Of a DNA stretch of 64,000 nt, positions 9,390-20,425 are shown in pieces (position 1 is the stretch's first letter; every line of letters begins with the position of its first letter). The DNA lies in contig JAYMGJ010000300.1 in assembly GCA_037178675.1 (NCBI GenBank), positions 1 to 64,000 of the forward strand, given 5' to 3'. The notes under the pieces were generated by a model. That model had not been told where the DNA came from. It saw nothing but the letters and a program-made list of their open reading frames with translations, and did not search any database. The stretch comes from Scleroderma bovista (lineage: Eukaryota; Basidiomycota; Agaricomycetes; Boletales; Sclerodermataceae). Position numbers and translations under genes: made by a program.

Positions 9390-10612
9390 CAAGGGTCAGG
9401 CTTTTGGCTCGCGAATGGGCCCAAGAATGCTCACGCAAAAATGGGTCTCAATGCAAAAGAAGTACGGCGAGAAACGCAAAGGTGGCTACATCGACATGGG
9501 GAAACAGGTGTGTGTGATGTGTTACATATATAACTCAAAAATTTCATTCCTTTTACAGGACTTGCCTCCCAAGCATGTATATCCACAAAATCATCAAGGA
9601 TCACGATGACATGAGCAACCGCAAATTCCGTAACGACAAGCGTGTCCATCTTGGTGCACTCCAGTACGTGCCTCACGCCATAATGAAATTACTTGAAAAC
9701 ATCCCTTATACCGCATCACAGGTGCTATCGCATTCGTAAACGAGATCCCCCATGTCATTGAGCCTGTATATCATGCTCAGTGGAGTACAATCCGGCTTGC
9801 TATGCATCGAGAGAAGCAGGACCATAGGCATTTCAAACGTATGCGCTTCCTGCCATTCGACGACGAAGAGCCTCCTCTCGATCACGGTGACAACGCCTTG
9901 GATGTTGAACCTTTGGAAGCCATTCAGTTGGAGCTTGACTCGGATGAAGGTGCATCTATCGTTTACTGGTTCTATGACCCTAAACCGTTGATCGACACTC
10001 CCGCAGTCAATGGACCTTCCTACTGCTATTGGTCGCTTACCTTCCCTGTCATGGCTAACTTGTATCACCGCGCACTCTGCTCTCTGACAGGCCCGACAAT
10101 AATGCCAGCTACCTTTTTCGACCACAAGGTCATTCTTCACCATGAAGGCGTTGAACATGGCCATTCCAGGGGGACCAAACTTTGAGCCCCTTTATTGTGA
10201 CATGGATACGTTTGATGAGGACTGGGACGAGTTCAACGACATCAACAAGGCTATCATTCGCCAACAAATTCGTACAGAATACAGTTGCCTTCCCTCACTT
10301 GTACAACTCGCTCCCAAGGTCCGTCCACTTATCGCCATACCATGATGATCCTTTGCAGAATGAGCTGACTGCGGAAGGTATCGCGCTCTGGTGGGCGCCT
10401 GACCCGTACAATCGTCGTTCGGGACGGATGCGACGTGCACAGGACGTGCCATTGGTGAAGAACTGGTACATTGAACATTGCCCTCCGGTCCAACCTGTCA
10501 AGGTCTGGGTCTCGTATCAGAAGCTTCTCAAATGCTTCGTTCAAACAACGCGTTTCAATTGGATCGAGGTTGGTTTGCAGGTTTGCAGGCTGGGCTACAA
10601 TATGTTCAACCT
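9390..10612 (+). pseudogene. PRP8: PRP8 (spliceosome core protein) N-terminal fragment, frameshifted
   Basis: Consecutive pieces match the N-terminal third of Prp8: YGEKRKGGYIDMGKQ; then after a preserved intron-like gap (about 9508-9558, GTGTGT...TTACAG) [27 protein letters not shown]; then [112 protein letters not shown], and [14 protein letters not shown]. The pieces lie in different frames and some conserved blocks are missing. The retained intron means it was copied as DNA, not from mRNA. Real Prp8 is about 2,350 aa. Confidence 0.85.
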
Positions 10613-10890
10613 GTAAAGGAATTCGAAGACATGGTACGCAAGGATTTTGTGGGCCCCATATCCCACCTTATATATTCTTCCGCCAACGAGGGAGTCCACC
10701 CCACTGCCCTCCGCCATACCATTTGCCATCAAATGAGCAACGGTACTCACCACCCAACGCACGCAATGTCCCTACACTGCCGCCCTGATTCAGTTCGCTC
10801 CCCCCCCTTCGCTGACATACTCTACATCGTCCTCTGCATCACCCCCTACCCCAGCCAGCATCAAAGGCCTTTCCACCAAGATCAGCCAAT
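10613..10890 (+). pseudogene. Second cyclin 3' fragment inside the PRP8 remnant
   Basis: [15 protein letters not shown] follows directly on the PRP8 piece in another frame and matches the cyclin remnant at about 400-470. The following 200 bp match 720-900 block by block. This makes the locus a chimera of at least two gene fragments. Confidence 0.6.
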
Positions 10891-11330
10891 GTTTGTGCTC
10901 GCTCACCGCCCAACTCTCTCCCAAGGTCCATTTATCGCCATACCATCATCCGAAGAACGTCTATATCCGTATGGATGACCCCCATCTTCTGGCATTTTAC
11001 TTCGGTCCTTTGATCAACCCCATTTCCCCCCGCGGGATGACAGCAAAGAATGCTCTGCTTGTGTGCACTTGCTCCTCCCCCCACTCCCCCGACTCTTTCC
11101 CAACGTCCGTCCATTTATCGCCGTACCATCATCCGAAGAACGTCTATATCTGTACCACAAAAATTTACATCTTGCCAAGCTTGTTGTCCATGCCCACGTC
11201 CAATATCGTCTCGGAAATGTCGACGCATTCTTTTCAAGACCTCCGCAGTAGGGTTCTTGAGCGCTGGTTGGGCTCGCCAAAATGGTTACGAAGCAACACG
11301 TGGAGTCACTACGATTCCCGTGCAGGTATG
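10891..11330 (+). pseudogene. Further PRP8 fragments, duplicated and shuffled
   Basis: A Prp8 block read as VHLSPYHHPKNVYI occurs at about 10925-10970 and again at about 11105-11150, and a shorter form lies at about 10315-10345. After the first comes AFYFGPLINPISPRGMTAKN. After the second come KLVVHAHVQYRLGNVDAF and then LERWLG and SHYDSRA, all Prp8 landmarks but in changing frames and with large gaps between them. From 11331 to 11630 I see no gene. Confidence 0.7.
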
Positions 11331-11630
11331 ATATATCGCTCAATCAAAGTGGCCTTCGCTGACCTGACAACTTCCACTCCCCCCAGTGTCCCCCCTTCCC
11401 CCAGGGCTGTTTATAACCTCGGTGTCCGTCTCCTGTGATGGCCTCACATTCGGCTGGAATGGCCATACCCGTGTCGTCCATGCCGATGTTTTATGCGGGC
11501 CGCGTCTTTGTCAGCGGGACGTCGGACGACGGCGGCTAACGTACCTCGTCCGCCTGTGTGCGTCATAGCATAGTTGGACATATAACCTTCATCCTGTTTC
11601 ATAGCGAGTCCCCCACCACAATCAACTGTC

Positions 11631-12984
11631 ATGGGACTCAACGATCTGTGGAAAGTGAGTGAATTCTCGTTCATCTTGGATTGACTGAACTAATGGCTTG
11701 CTTTGCATAGGCTCTTAGACCCGCGGCAAAACCTTGTATGCTGGGTGAGATCGCCGTCCAGAACTTCAAGCCATCTGGCAATGAAGCGGGCCGTCAATTG
11801 TTAAATGTCGGATTTAACGCTAGGTGAGTCACTGAATATCAATGCATTGTCTATTTCATCGCTCACGAAGCAACAACTAGTGCATGGACCTCCTCAATGA
11901 CCAACGTATTTACATGGCACTGTGCCGGTACAGGCAGTTCGCATGAAATGCCGACAATCTTTGGCTGGCTTTCAGAAATCTCGCAAATGCTCATCCATCC
12001 TTATTTCATTTTCGATGGACCAGACCGCCCTTCGTTCAAAGGGGGTGACAACTGTATTTATGGGGGTGGACCACCCCTCCTGGTGCATCGTTTCCAAGAA
12101 CTTTTAGGTGCATTTGGCTTCAGTTGGCACAAGGTAGGCCTTTCTCGCGGATTACTTCAGATGCTGATCGGAATTACTAGGCACCAGGAGAGGCAGAGGC
12201 AGAGCTCGCCTACTTTCAATCATATGGTCTCATTGATGTCATTGTGACGCCCTACAATGATGTCTTATTGTTCGGTGCAAGTAGTGTCATCCGAAGGCGA
12301 GTCAACAAAACATCACCGCTGCCTCTAATGGACTAACACTATGGTACTTTCTCTACTAGTGTCATCCAGCCGAAGTCCCGTACGTGTGGAAGTGTGAAAG
12401 TGTATACAGACAAGGCAATAAAACATCGCGCTTCCCTTGAACGGGGGGGCCTCCTACTCATTGCACTTATGAGCGGTGCTGACTACGATGTAAGTCACCG
12501 CTTATCGCAGTCCATTGTACAAGCTCACCATCTCGTTTCACAGAGCGGGCTCCCAGGGTGCACTGTAGACATCGCTCGTCGGCTTACCCAATATGGATTG
12601 GGAAAGACCCTTCTCTCTGCTGCGTCGAGCCTTCCATTTGCCAAATTCATGGAGTTTCACGCAAGATGGCGGAAGCAGCTGTGTTCCATCTTGGAGAAAG
12701 ACCCCGAGGGTTATCTTGGACGAACACATCACAAGCTTGCTCGCATCATTGATGAGGAACGCACCGAGTTCCCGAACCCAGCCGTCCTCGCAACATATAT
12801 GTTGCCTCTCACGTCCTGGTCGGATGGTGGCCAACCCCCTGTAACTGTGGTCACATCTCGCCAGCCTGACCTCGAGGCTCTTTCGGCATTTGGCTTGCAA
12901 TACCTGGATTGGCCACCAGAGATCCTTCAACAGAAGCTGATGGAGGCTTGTGTTGGCACAGCTATTCGTGCGCTGTGCGCCTAA
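11631..12984 (+). CDS. XPG-I/PIN-type nuclease-like protein, active-site residues altered
   Basis: Six exons: 11631-11654, 11711-11823, 11881-12133, 12181-12296, 12360-12489, 12544-12984. All phases fit; 358 aa. Intron 4 uses a GC donor (GCGAGT). It starts MGLNDLWK as XPG/FEN-family proteins do. It has FIFDGPDRP, the XPG-I block PGEAEAELAYF and SGADYD, as in the expanded Agaricomycete XPG-I (GEN1-like) family. Relatives usually have IDASIW and TDDVD; here these read FNASAW and TPYND, so three metal-binding Asp are replaced. The protein stops after the core domain, before the usual C-terminal part. Nuclease activity is doubtful. Adjacent repeats suggest an old accessory copy. Confidence 0.7.
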
Positions 12985-15290
12985 GTGAGGGAAGAGGTCA
13001 GAACAACCAACAACCAACACCAAATGACAGCAATATGCGAGTGGTGGTCTTCCTTTGCGTTTCTGGTATTTAATCTCCTCAGGGGGATGTGCTGCACGCC
13101 TTCAGGCAGGATGCAGGAGGGAAGGGAAGGGCTTCTGATGGGGATGGAATGCGACTGGGGATGGTATTGACTCCTCTTCAGCCTACCACAGTGGTTAGGA
13201 AGAGTCCTGGGATAGAAGAGCGATGATAGATTGGCAACAGGGGTGTAACAGCAGTGATGGAGCAACAGGGAAGCAAGGGGACAGTTCCTGCTTCAAGAAT
13301 GCGATGGACAGTGATGGGATGGAGTGGACAGTGATGCTAGACTGCGCTTCAGCCTAGAGAAATGATCAGATACAAGATATATCTGATAAACAGCAATATA
13401 GGAGCTTCAGGCCAGCACTGGGTGACCTACAAGTCCAAAGACAAAGAGGGAGCTTATAGACAGAGAGGGAGAGTGAATGTGGTCGCTTTATTGAGGGGGA
13501 AGCAGACACTTCCTTGCAGCCTTTGGCTGCTGGTTTATATACAGGAGGGGCTGTGGCCCTGTAAGCACAAATGACTAAGTGCTTGGTAAGAGATTGGTAA
13601 GAAATTGGTAAGCAATTGATAAGCAGTGTAATCAGGCTGAGTCATCGATGGGGAGAGCCTGAACAAGCTGCTGAGCCAAGGGAAAGAGCAAAAACATAGG
13701 TAAAAAGGGGTGTATAACCAAGAATATGGAAAAATCATTGCATGGGGCCCAAAAGAGAGGGGGGGAAAGCATGGGATGAGTAGATCGAAGCTAAATGAGC
13801 ATATGCGATGACATAATGCATATGAATCATAGGGGCATGAGTCATGAATTGATAAGCAGCATGATAAGCATGATTTGAAGGATGATTGGTAAGTGATTGG
13901 TAAGGGGAGTAATGGGGATTAGTAATGCCAAGAGGGGATGAATAATGCGCAGCAGAGTGAGTCAGAGTGAGCCAGAGTGACTCTGTGTGACTCAGAAAGA
14001 AGGGAAGCACAACCTATGATTTATTGAACTTTAGATCTGGAGATGAGCTTCTGAAGCAGTGCCACTGATGGGAGTGGCTGGGGGATAATAAAAGAATTGA
14101 TCCGACCAGAAGAGCAGTGTCAGGGGGCCTGGAATGACAAGTAGAGTCACAGCTGGTCACAGAGTGTCACAAATCCCTTGGATTGAGCTTCTGTAGAGCA
14201 AAACGCGAAATTTGGTGCTCCCGAAGTGCAGTCTTCCCTTGAGCAGTAAGGGGAAGGTTCTGTACTCTATTAGGGCTCCTAAGAAGGGTTCTAGAGCACT
14301 GTTTCATTCGTGTTTGTTGCGGGATAGCAGGGAAGAGAATCGCAAGTAGCGGATTTGACGTGTCCAGGGAAGCGAGATGAATGATAGAGGGAGATGGATG
14401 TGACAGGACTCTGGGATGAAAGGACCATATGCAGAGGACTCAGGAGACACAGAGACGACCAGGTATGAATTTTCAAGTCTAACGATAGACTTGAGACGAC
14501 CAAAGTATGTGCGCGACGCAGGACTGACAAGGAGAATGTGCTGACCGAGAACAAGAGGGACTGAGGGAGAAGGCTGGGAAGATATGTACCAGACAGTACA
14601 CAGGAGCTCAGGGAGAGGCTGTCCCAAGAGCAGGACATAGTTGAGGTCTGCTGCAATAGCAGAGAAACGTTCCAGAGAAAATGTGGTCTCCATAGTGAGT
14701 GATGAAGTGGGTGTCTGGATTGCGGGTGGAATATCTCCGTGGGAAATGAACAGATTTACGTCGGAACTTGACAGGCAGATAGACCACGGTCTAGGCTCCA
14801 TTATGGTATAGTCACATGATTGATAGCTTCAAAAATGGCGGAGCTATTCAAAATATCGGAATGCCGGCACTGGGCGCCTAAATTTGACGTTTGGGCGCTA
14901 AAAATGATTCTTCCTTTTCTCCTTTGTTTCTCTATCGTTTCTTCTGCTTCTTTGGTTGTTCTGGTATGGGAGTTGGACTGCAGTAGGTTGCATTCCTCTC
15001 TCATACTGAAATGATCACCAATCCTTGGATTCTTCTGCTTCTGGGCGGTTCTTGTGCGAGGGATGACTGCCAGACGATGGCATTCATCTCTTGCTCCAGG
15101 ATAGTCATTCTTGTGCGATAGATGGCTATGACAAGCTTGTATTCATCCTTCGCATAAGGATAGTCATGACTTTGTGTGATATGGATAGCGAGGGCTGTCT
15201 GTATCCCTCAAGTCGGGGCAATCTTTCAACAGATCTTGGGTGTGCGTTCTTCGCATTAGTTTCATCAGCTAACTTTCTCCATGTCCACAG
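12985..15290. other. Gene-free stretch, probable insertion; possible minus-strand LTR remnant
   Basis: No convincing gene. On the minus strand around 13330-14010 there is low-complexity sequence with repeated TTACCAAT-like and CTTATCA-like words. A TATATAAA box (13541-13534) is followed about 40 bp later by AATAAA (13492-13487), the layout of a retroelement LTR. No matching second LTR or target duplication was found. A 165-aa minus ORF (14801-14304) is Ser/Leu-rich and unlike any family I know. Confidence 0.35.
15050..15225. repeat. Imperfect 59-60-bp tandem repeat, three copies
   Basis: Copies start near 15050, 15109 and 15169. Each opens with a CTTGTGCGA-like word and the first two end in GGATAGTCAT. 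They are diverged from each other, with no shared ORF. Confidence 0.5.
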
Positions 15291-15760
15291 TACCAAACAC
15301 GTTTGGTGCGTGACAGCGCTTCTGCAGGTAAGAATTTTGTATTCATACCTGATATTTTCCACTCGTCTTACCGTCGATTCTAGCTGCTGGGCAAAGTAGA
15401 CAGCCAGACAATAAATGTGACCTCCAAGTCATGAATTATCATGGCGGGTCACTCCCGGTGTACAACATTTCTGTGCCGAGTCAGTTGCTCTTTGCCCTGC
15501 CAACTGATTCAGCGCACTCAGTGTCTGACGCACACATTCCGTCGCTTGGCAAGGACACTGATGGTGCAGTGTCCTGTGACATTGAAATCCCGGCAATCCT
15601 TCTGGAGAGTTTAAGGCCTGACTTGGCACAAGGCTCCAAGTCAACCGGTATGGAAATAGTAGGTGAGAGTGCAAGCGAGTCTCTGGAGTCGACAAGTAAC
15701 CCTGCAGTGGATGTGGGTTGTTTTGATGTTGAGATTGTTGACCTGACGGGCGAGGACTAG
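15291..15760 (+). pseudogene. Probable detached C-terminal exons of the XPG-I gene
   Basis: Two exons fit splice signals and phase: 15291-15327 (after acceptor CCACAG) and 15384-15760 (after GATTCTAG). The second encodes LPVYNISVPSQLL, then SCDIEIPAILLESLRPDL, and ends in an acidic tail with EIVDLTGED. XPG-I family C-termini often have a similar IP-A-ILE--RPDLV segment and an IDLT-type end. I infer this is the missing tail of the gene at 11631-12984, displaced by the intervening insertion. The resemblance is from memory and moderate. Confidence 0.35.
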
Positions 15761-16000
15761 ATACATGCACGCATTGCATCTGTTTCGGTATGTTGTATCA
15801 CTATGGTAGATTGTAGAATATGAATCCGAACACCTTTCACACTGTACGGTCCATCTGAAATTTGAATGGAATAGGGGGGACAACTTGCATAGTTGACGTA
15901 GGTATAGTCATATAAAAAAAGGTCTGACGCGATTTCCCTGCCTTGACACCTCCCATCTCGCGCAGTCTGTCAGGTCTACTGAGAAAACCGCCCCACTGCA

Positions 16001-18811
16001 ATGCCAGCAGCCAAAAAGCAGGATGCACCACCCGGATCCTCTGACAAGCCCAGAAAGAAGCAGCTGCAGCTGCAGCCACAGCAGACAACACCGGCCAGTG
16101 AGGAGGACGAATCCCTGCCGGCTTTGAAGGCAGCACGTCGGCTCAATGAAACGGGTAAAAAGACCCACCTTCAAGCACCGAAGACGAGGGAAACGTATGC
16201 TCGCCATGTCAAACTAGCGCGGACATGGTTGCGGAGCCACTTTAATGCAGACAGGATTCTGTCAATTTCAAGTCATCCTGAAGAGGGCGCGGAAATTTAC
16301 CATGATCCGGCATTCAAGGATGCATTCGAGCAGCACCCGAACCATTGCTCGAACGAAGCGCTGGCCATCTACCTTGGATGGAAGGGCTTCTCGGACGACC
16401 CGTCCGGCCAAAGCACCATTGATGGGATCCGAGCGGCCTTCAAACGGCTGTGGGACGAAGCGTCAGTATCGTCTTCGTTATTTCTGACGCATGGTTACTG
16501 ACGAAACTCAATGTCTTGATAACGACAGTGATGGTAATACATTCCGCGGCAACTGGCACTACTCCGAGGTGCGTCGCCAATGGGTGGGCAACCTGGTCCT
16601 TTCTCCCGACGTCAGCGACACGGTAGCGTCGATCAGGCACAAAATAAATGGGCAAGGAAATCAGCGCATGCACTCGGGAGCGATGAAGAAAGAGTACATG
16701 GACCGTATCCTCACCTGGTCCGTGTCCAAGTACCCGCTTGACGCCGCGTTCCATTATCTTCGCTCTGCAATGGCCGGATCGGGGTCACCGACCTTGGACA
16801 ACTGCACGAAATCGTCGATCTCGGAGCGTGTTGAGTACCTGACCTTCAGCGCTGTCGCATTCACGGTCTGGACGAGGTCAGTTTCATGTCTGCAAATGAC
16901 TCAGTGGCGCTCTGCTGACATATGGCACCTACTTACTAGGAATTTCGAGCTCGTGAAGCTAAAGTGCGGGGACGTTACGACGGATGACATAAACGCTGTA
17001 AACGGCGTCTTCCTGAAGTACCTGCGAGGCGAAGAAGGATCGCTCACCATCAACGATCTCTGGGTTTACTTCGAGATCCACCTGAGGAATCGGAAGGGAT
17101 GGCAAAGGAAAAGTGACAAAGGCGCAAGGGAGATTGACCTGCGCAGTGAGTCGCATCCCCTTTAATTAGCTGTCATGTCCCAATGGCGTGACTTCGCCGC
17201 ACTCACCAGGTAACCGTTACAAAATATATCCGCGCCCAGATTTGGGCAGGGCGTGCGATCTGTTCTTCTGGATCCTTTTCTGGACGAACTGGGTGAGGTA
17301 TGCCCATCTTGGCCGCATGATGACAGAGGAGGAATACCTGTTTCCCATGGTGGGGCCAAATGGGGTGCTCCAGCCAGGGGTGCCGCTTGCACACGACAAA
17401 GTGCAGAAGTTACTTGATGGAGCACTGGCAGGTGCTGACATACCAGGTAAGTTCTCGACGCACTGCTTCCGACGCGGTGGTGCGCAGTATCGGTTTATGA
17501 GTGCCCCGTTGGGCGAGCAATGGTCCCTCCGCTGTGTGCGGTTCTGGGGTGGATGGGCAGAGGGCGAACAGGTGAGTGTTAGCTCTGAAGCGCTGATCAG
17601 TGATATGCTGGTCTGCCTTCCTATCTGGGTACATCCATGCCAAACTGCTGACCTTGTTTGTTTTTTCCTTCGCTTCCCCCCACACAGAACGACACGCTGA
17701 TGAGGTATCTCCTCGATGAGCTTCACACTTACGAGGAGGACTTCAGCGATGCCCTGGCGCCGAAATCGCGAGAAGCCGGGGCCTCATTTGCTGGCGAAGC
17801 GGCCCTCATCCGCCCAGCCTCTATGGAGGCAGTTAGCATGGCACACGCAGCACTGACAGCGGACGTGGCGGCGCTCCACAAAGAAGTCATGAACATGAAG
17901 ACATCGCAAAATGCACTGGCGCAGGATATGTGCCAAAAGCTCGATGATGTGACCAACTTGGTCAGGGAGGTACTCGCACCCGGTCTGAGGACTCTGGCGT
18001 CCCCTCAGGACGCGAACGGTGAGCTCATACTGCTTGCACCGCACTGAGCAACCACTGACTATTTCCGTTCGCCAGCCCGTCATCATCCGTCCAGCCGGAC
18101 TACCCACCGGCCTGCAATGGTTGTGCCGTCACGACCACTCACTGTCCACTTGCACCCAGTCCAATTCCGTACCGGCACCCAGCCACCATGCCCTGTACAA
18201 GGTGCGTGGGCCTCCGAACTGTCGCCGTCGCCTTCTGCCGGCAATACGACGATCCCGAGTCCAGCGCCAGCAACGCATTCGAACCCCACCCTCTCTGTGC
18301 CACTCCCTTCACTCATAGGTGCCCAGAGGACCCCAGCTGGTCCGCCGATGGGGCTTGCGATCCCACACCTCCCAATGAAGCGTGAAAATGGGGAGGTGAC
18401 ACCGCGATCGGAGACTTGGAGGGACATCGTGCGGCACTGGACGGAGGGGGAGCCCAGGCTGCAGCTCTTTATCCCTCTGAAAGATTGGCCCCACCATTAC
18501 TACAACGGGCGACGCGGGCGGCATTTCAACACCTTGTACTACCAGCGATCCCTCGTTGCCAAGGAATTTCTCGACGTGTACGTCCGTCTTTCCCCCGCTC
18601 ATCTTCTCGTTCACTCATTCTTTCATTCACCCACGCTCTATCTAGGTTCGAAGCGAACGAGGAAGACTGGTACCGGGCATACGGACGCGCTATCGCTCGA
18701 GGGCACACGGACCTGTTCAAGACGATCCAGAAGACTCGGCAACGCCATTCCAACGGTGGGGAGCGCCGCCGCTTCCTCGTGAATGAGTCCCCAGCAGCCA
18801 GCACCGAGTAG
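16001..18811 (+). CDS. Crypton-type tyrosine recombinase with GCR1_C-like domain
   Basis: Seven exons: 16001-16461, 16529-16876, 16940-17145, 17210-17571, 17688-18018, 18076-18577, 18646-18811. Every junction keeps phase; 791 aa. The N-terminal region (about 65-150) looks like a SAM-like core-binding domain (RETYARHVKLARTWL). Catalytic residues of the tyrosine-recombinase fold are all present: Arg270 (VWTRNFELV), HCFR at 423-426, the FWGGW tryptophan, and Tyr466 (DTLMRYLLDE). After a coiled coil (about 515-560) and a Pro/Ser-rich linker, residues about 683-760 (WRDIVRHWTEG, PLKDWPHHYYNG) resemble the GCR1_C DNA-binding domain found in fungal Cryptons. Such enzymes move elements as DNA circles and leave no terminal inverted repeats. 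It looks intact. The element ends are not defined. Confidence 0.82.
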
Positions 18812-18968
18812 GTCGTGCACGCGCGATCTCGTTCGTCATTTTATTTTATTTCTTTTTAATTTTACACTTCTTACGCTTCTCTGCACATTCACTCACGGCG
18901 CCCGCACCATCTTTCCTCTTTTTCGTGTCACTCTCATCCACCTTTCGTTTCGCCCTCCTTCGTGCTTC

Positions 18969-19204
18969 GCCTCATTTTCCCGGTAGTGGGGACTCCATAG
19001 TATCACTACTACGCCTACTACTACCGTTTAGTACGACCAAATAATATTGATCCCGTCTGCCTCCTGTGACACACCCTGCTCACCGCTTTGCCTCATTTTC
19101 CCGGTAGTGGGGACTCCATAGTATCACTACTACGCCTACTACTACCGTTTAGTACGACCAAATAATATCGATCCCGTCTGCCTCCTGTGACACACCCTGC
19201 TCAC
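18969..19204. repeat. 121-bp tandem duplication downstream of the Crypton gene
   Basis: Copy 1 is 18969-19089; copy 2 starts at 19090 and matches for 115 bp with one mismatch (TATT against TATC). Each unit contains CGGTAGT and, 30-odd bases later, its inverted partner ACTACCG, plus TACTAC words between. It begins about 160 bp after the recombinase stop. It may be the element's right end or a recombinase-binding array; this is inference. Confidence 0.8.
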
Positions 19205-19399
19205 GTACGGTATATCAACTCGAGTAAGCAGCTGGCACCGGCACACGGCATCCCAACCGTCGCGGAGTCTGTGGGGGTGACAGGGTGACGGCAGTGACAC
19301 CAGTGAGACCGGTGACGTCATCTGCCTTCCCGGGCACGGCGCAGCCTTCCCTACATGGCGTTCCCGCGCACCACCACCTGCTGTTTTCTGGCACTAAGT

Positions 19400-20064
19400 C
19401 TATGTACAACAAATTATAAATTTGCCTTCTCTAAATCTTCCATGAGGCTTTCAGGCAATACTCTATGCCCTCAATACTTCTTTGAAGCCCATGCAGCTTG
19501 TTTACCAGTTAATCCCTTTGAATATGCATCTAGAAACCAATGTGAACGAGTCGCAAATCTATACAGAAAGCTCATGTCAGAGTCGGAACCCCAAAGGAAT
19601 AGATATGGTAATTACTGACGCATTGTGATCAGGGGGATCAAATCCAATGCAGCGAGAACATTGCTTTCAAGATCAGTTTCCTTTGATGATGCAGGGAATT
19701 GGCAGTACAGGTGTTTCACATACCCCCAACACTGCTCGATAAAGTTAAGTGCACAGTGGAACTTAGCCAAGTCTGCAGCACTTCTCGAGTCCGAGTCTGA
19801 GGTGCATTCATGGTATGCCAGCCCAAGCTGACCTTGCTCTGTGTTGGAGTCCATCCTGATCATATTTGTGCTTTCCAGGCCTGAATCATTCGAGACGGAT
19901 GCCGGTGGGTCATCCGGGACTTGGAGACTCGGCTGAGTTAGAGTGACCTGTAAGTTTGACTCATTGTCCACCTTCAGTCTTTTGAGATTGTTGATCCTCG
20001 ATTGCGTGGACTGCTTCCTTTTGGGCATACTGATAGCGTGCGCGAGGTGGCCATTTTTAGACAT
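19400..20064 (-). pseudogene. Internally deleted DDE (Tc1/IS630-like) transposase remnant
   Basis: Minus-strand ORF 20064-19612 has a basic N-terminus (PKRKQSTQSR), then jumps to the conserved C-terminal part of Agaricomycete DDE transposases (KFHCALNFIEQCWGYVKHLY), which holds the last acidic residue. A conserved intron (donor GTAATT, acceptor GTATAG, about 19557-19614) leads to RS-WFLDAYSKGLTGKQAAWASKKY, then TGA at 19473-19471, then GHRVLPESLMEDL. The central catalytic part is missing, so this is a deletion derivative. No terminal inverted repeats were identified. Confidence 0.65.
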
Positions 20065-20425
20065 TCATGCCGGTGGATTCTTTGGGTGTAGTTAACCCAG
20101 ATTAATACACTACTTTTTCCACTAAGTGGAAACAAGAATTCCAAGTCCAACAAAATCCCATAGCTATCCATCTCGAATTTTCTATGGCGTCAGAATGTCT
20201 ATTTTTCTCCTCTGTATTTACTAGTTTGATTTTAAGTCCTAAGTCACGCAAAGTCACTCTTTTGCACGTGATGTTGGAAGGTTGTGGACGCGCCCTATCT
20301 TATTGAGGAACATTTTCTGGGCATTACGTGATGTTTCTTACATAATCATTATCACGGAAAGGTTGCGTTCTTTGGCGTTGCACACATTTGGGCAGTGGGC
20401 AACTGGTGCCTCCTTCCAATAAACC

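Noticed and set aside
10553..10612. Read at first as part of the cyclin fragment
   Set aside because: [14 protein letters not shown] is a Prp8 block; only the following [12 protein letters not shown] part is cyclin-like.
14304..14801. 165-codon minus-strand ORF
   Set aside because: Ser/Leu-rich, no domain, no splice partners, inside repeat-like DNA; could be chance.
16491..17165. Unspliced ORF spanning the intron at 16877-16939
   Set aside because: The intron is 63 bp without a stop, so the ORF reads through it; conserved sequence on both sides and clean GT-AG signals favour splicing.
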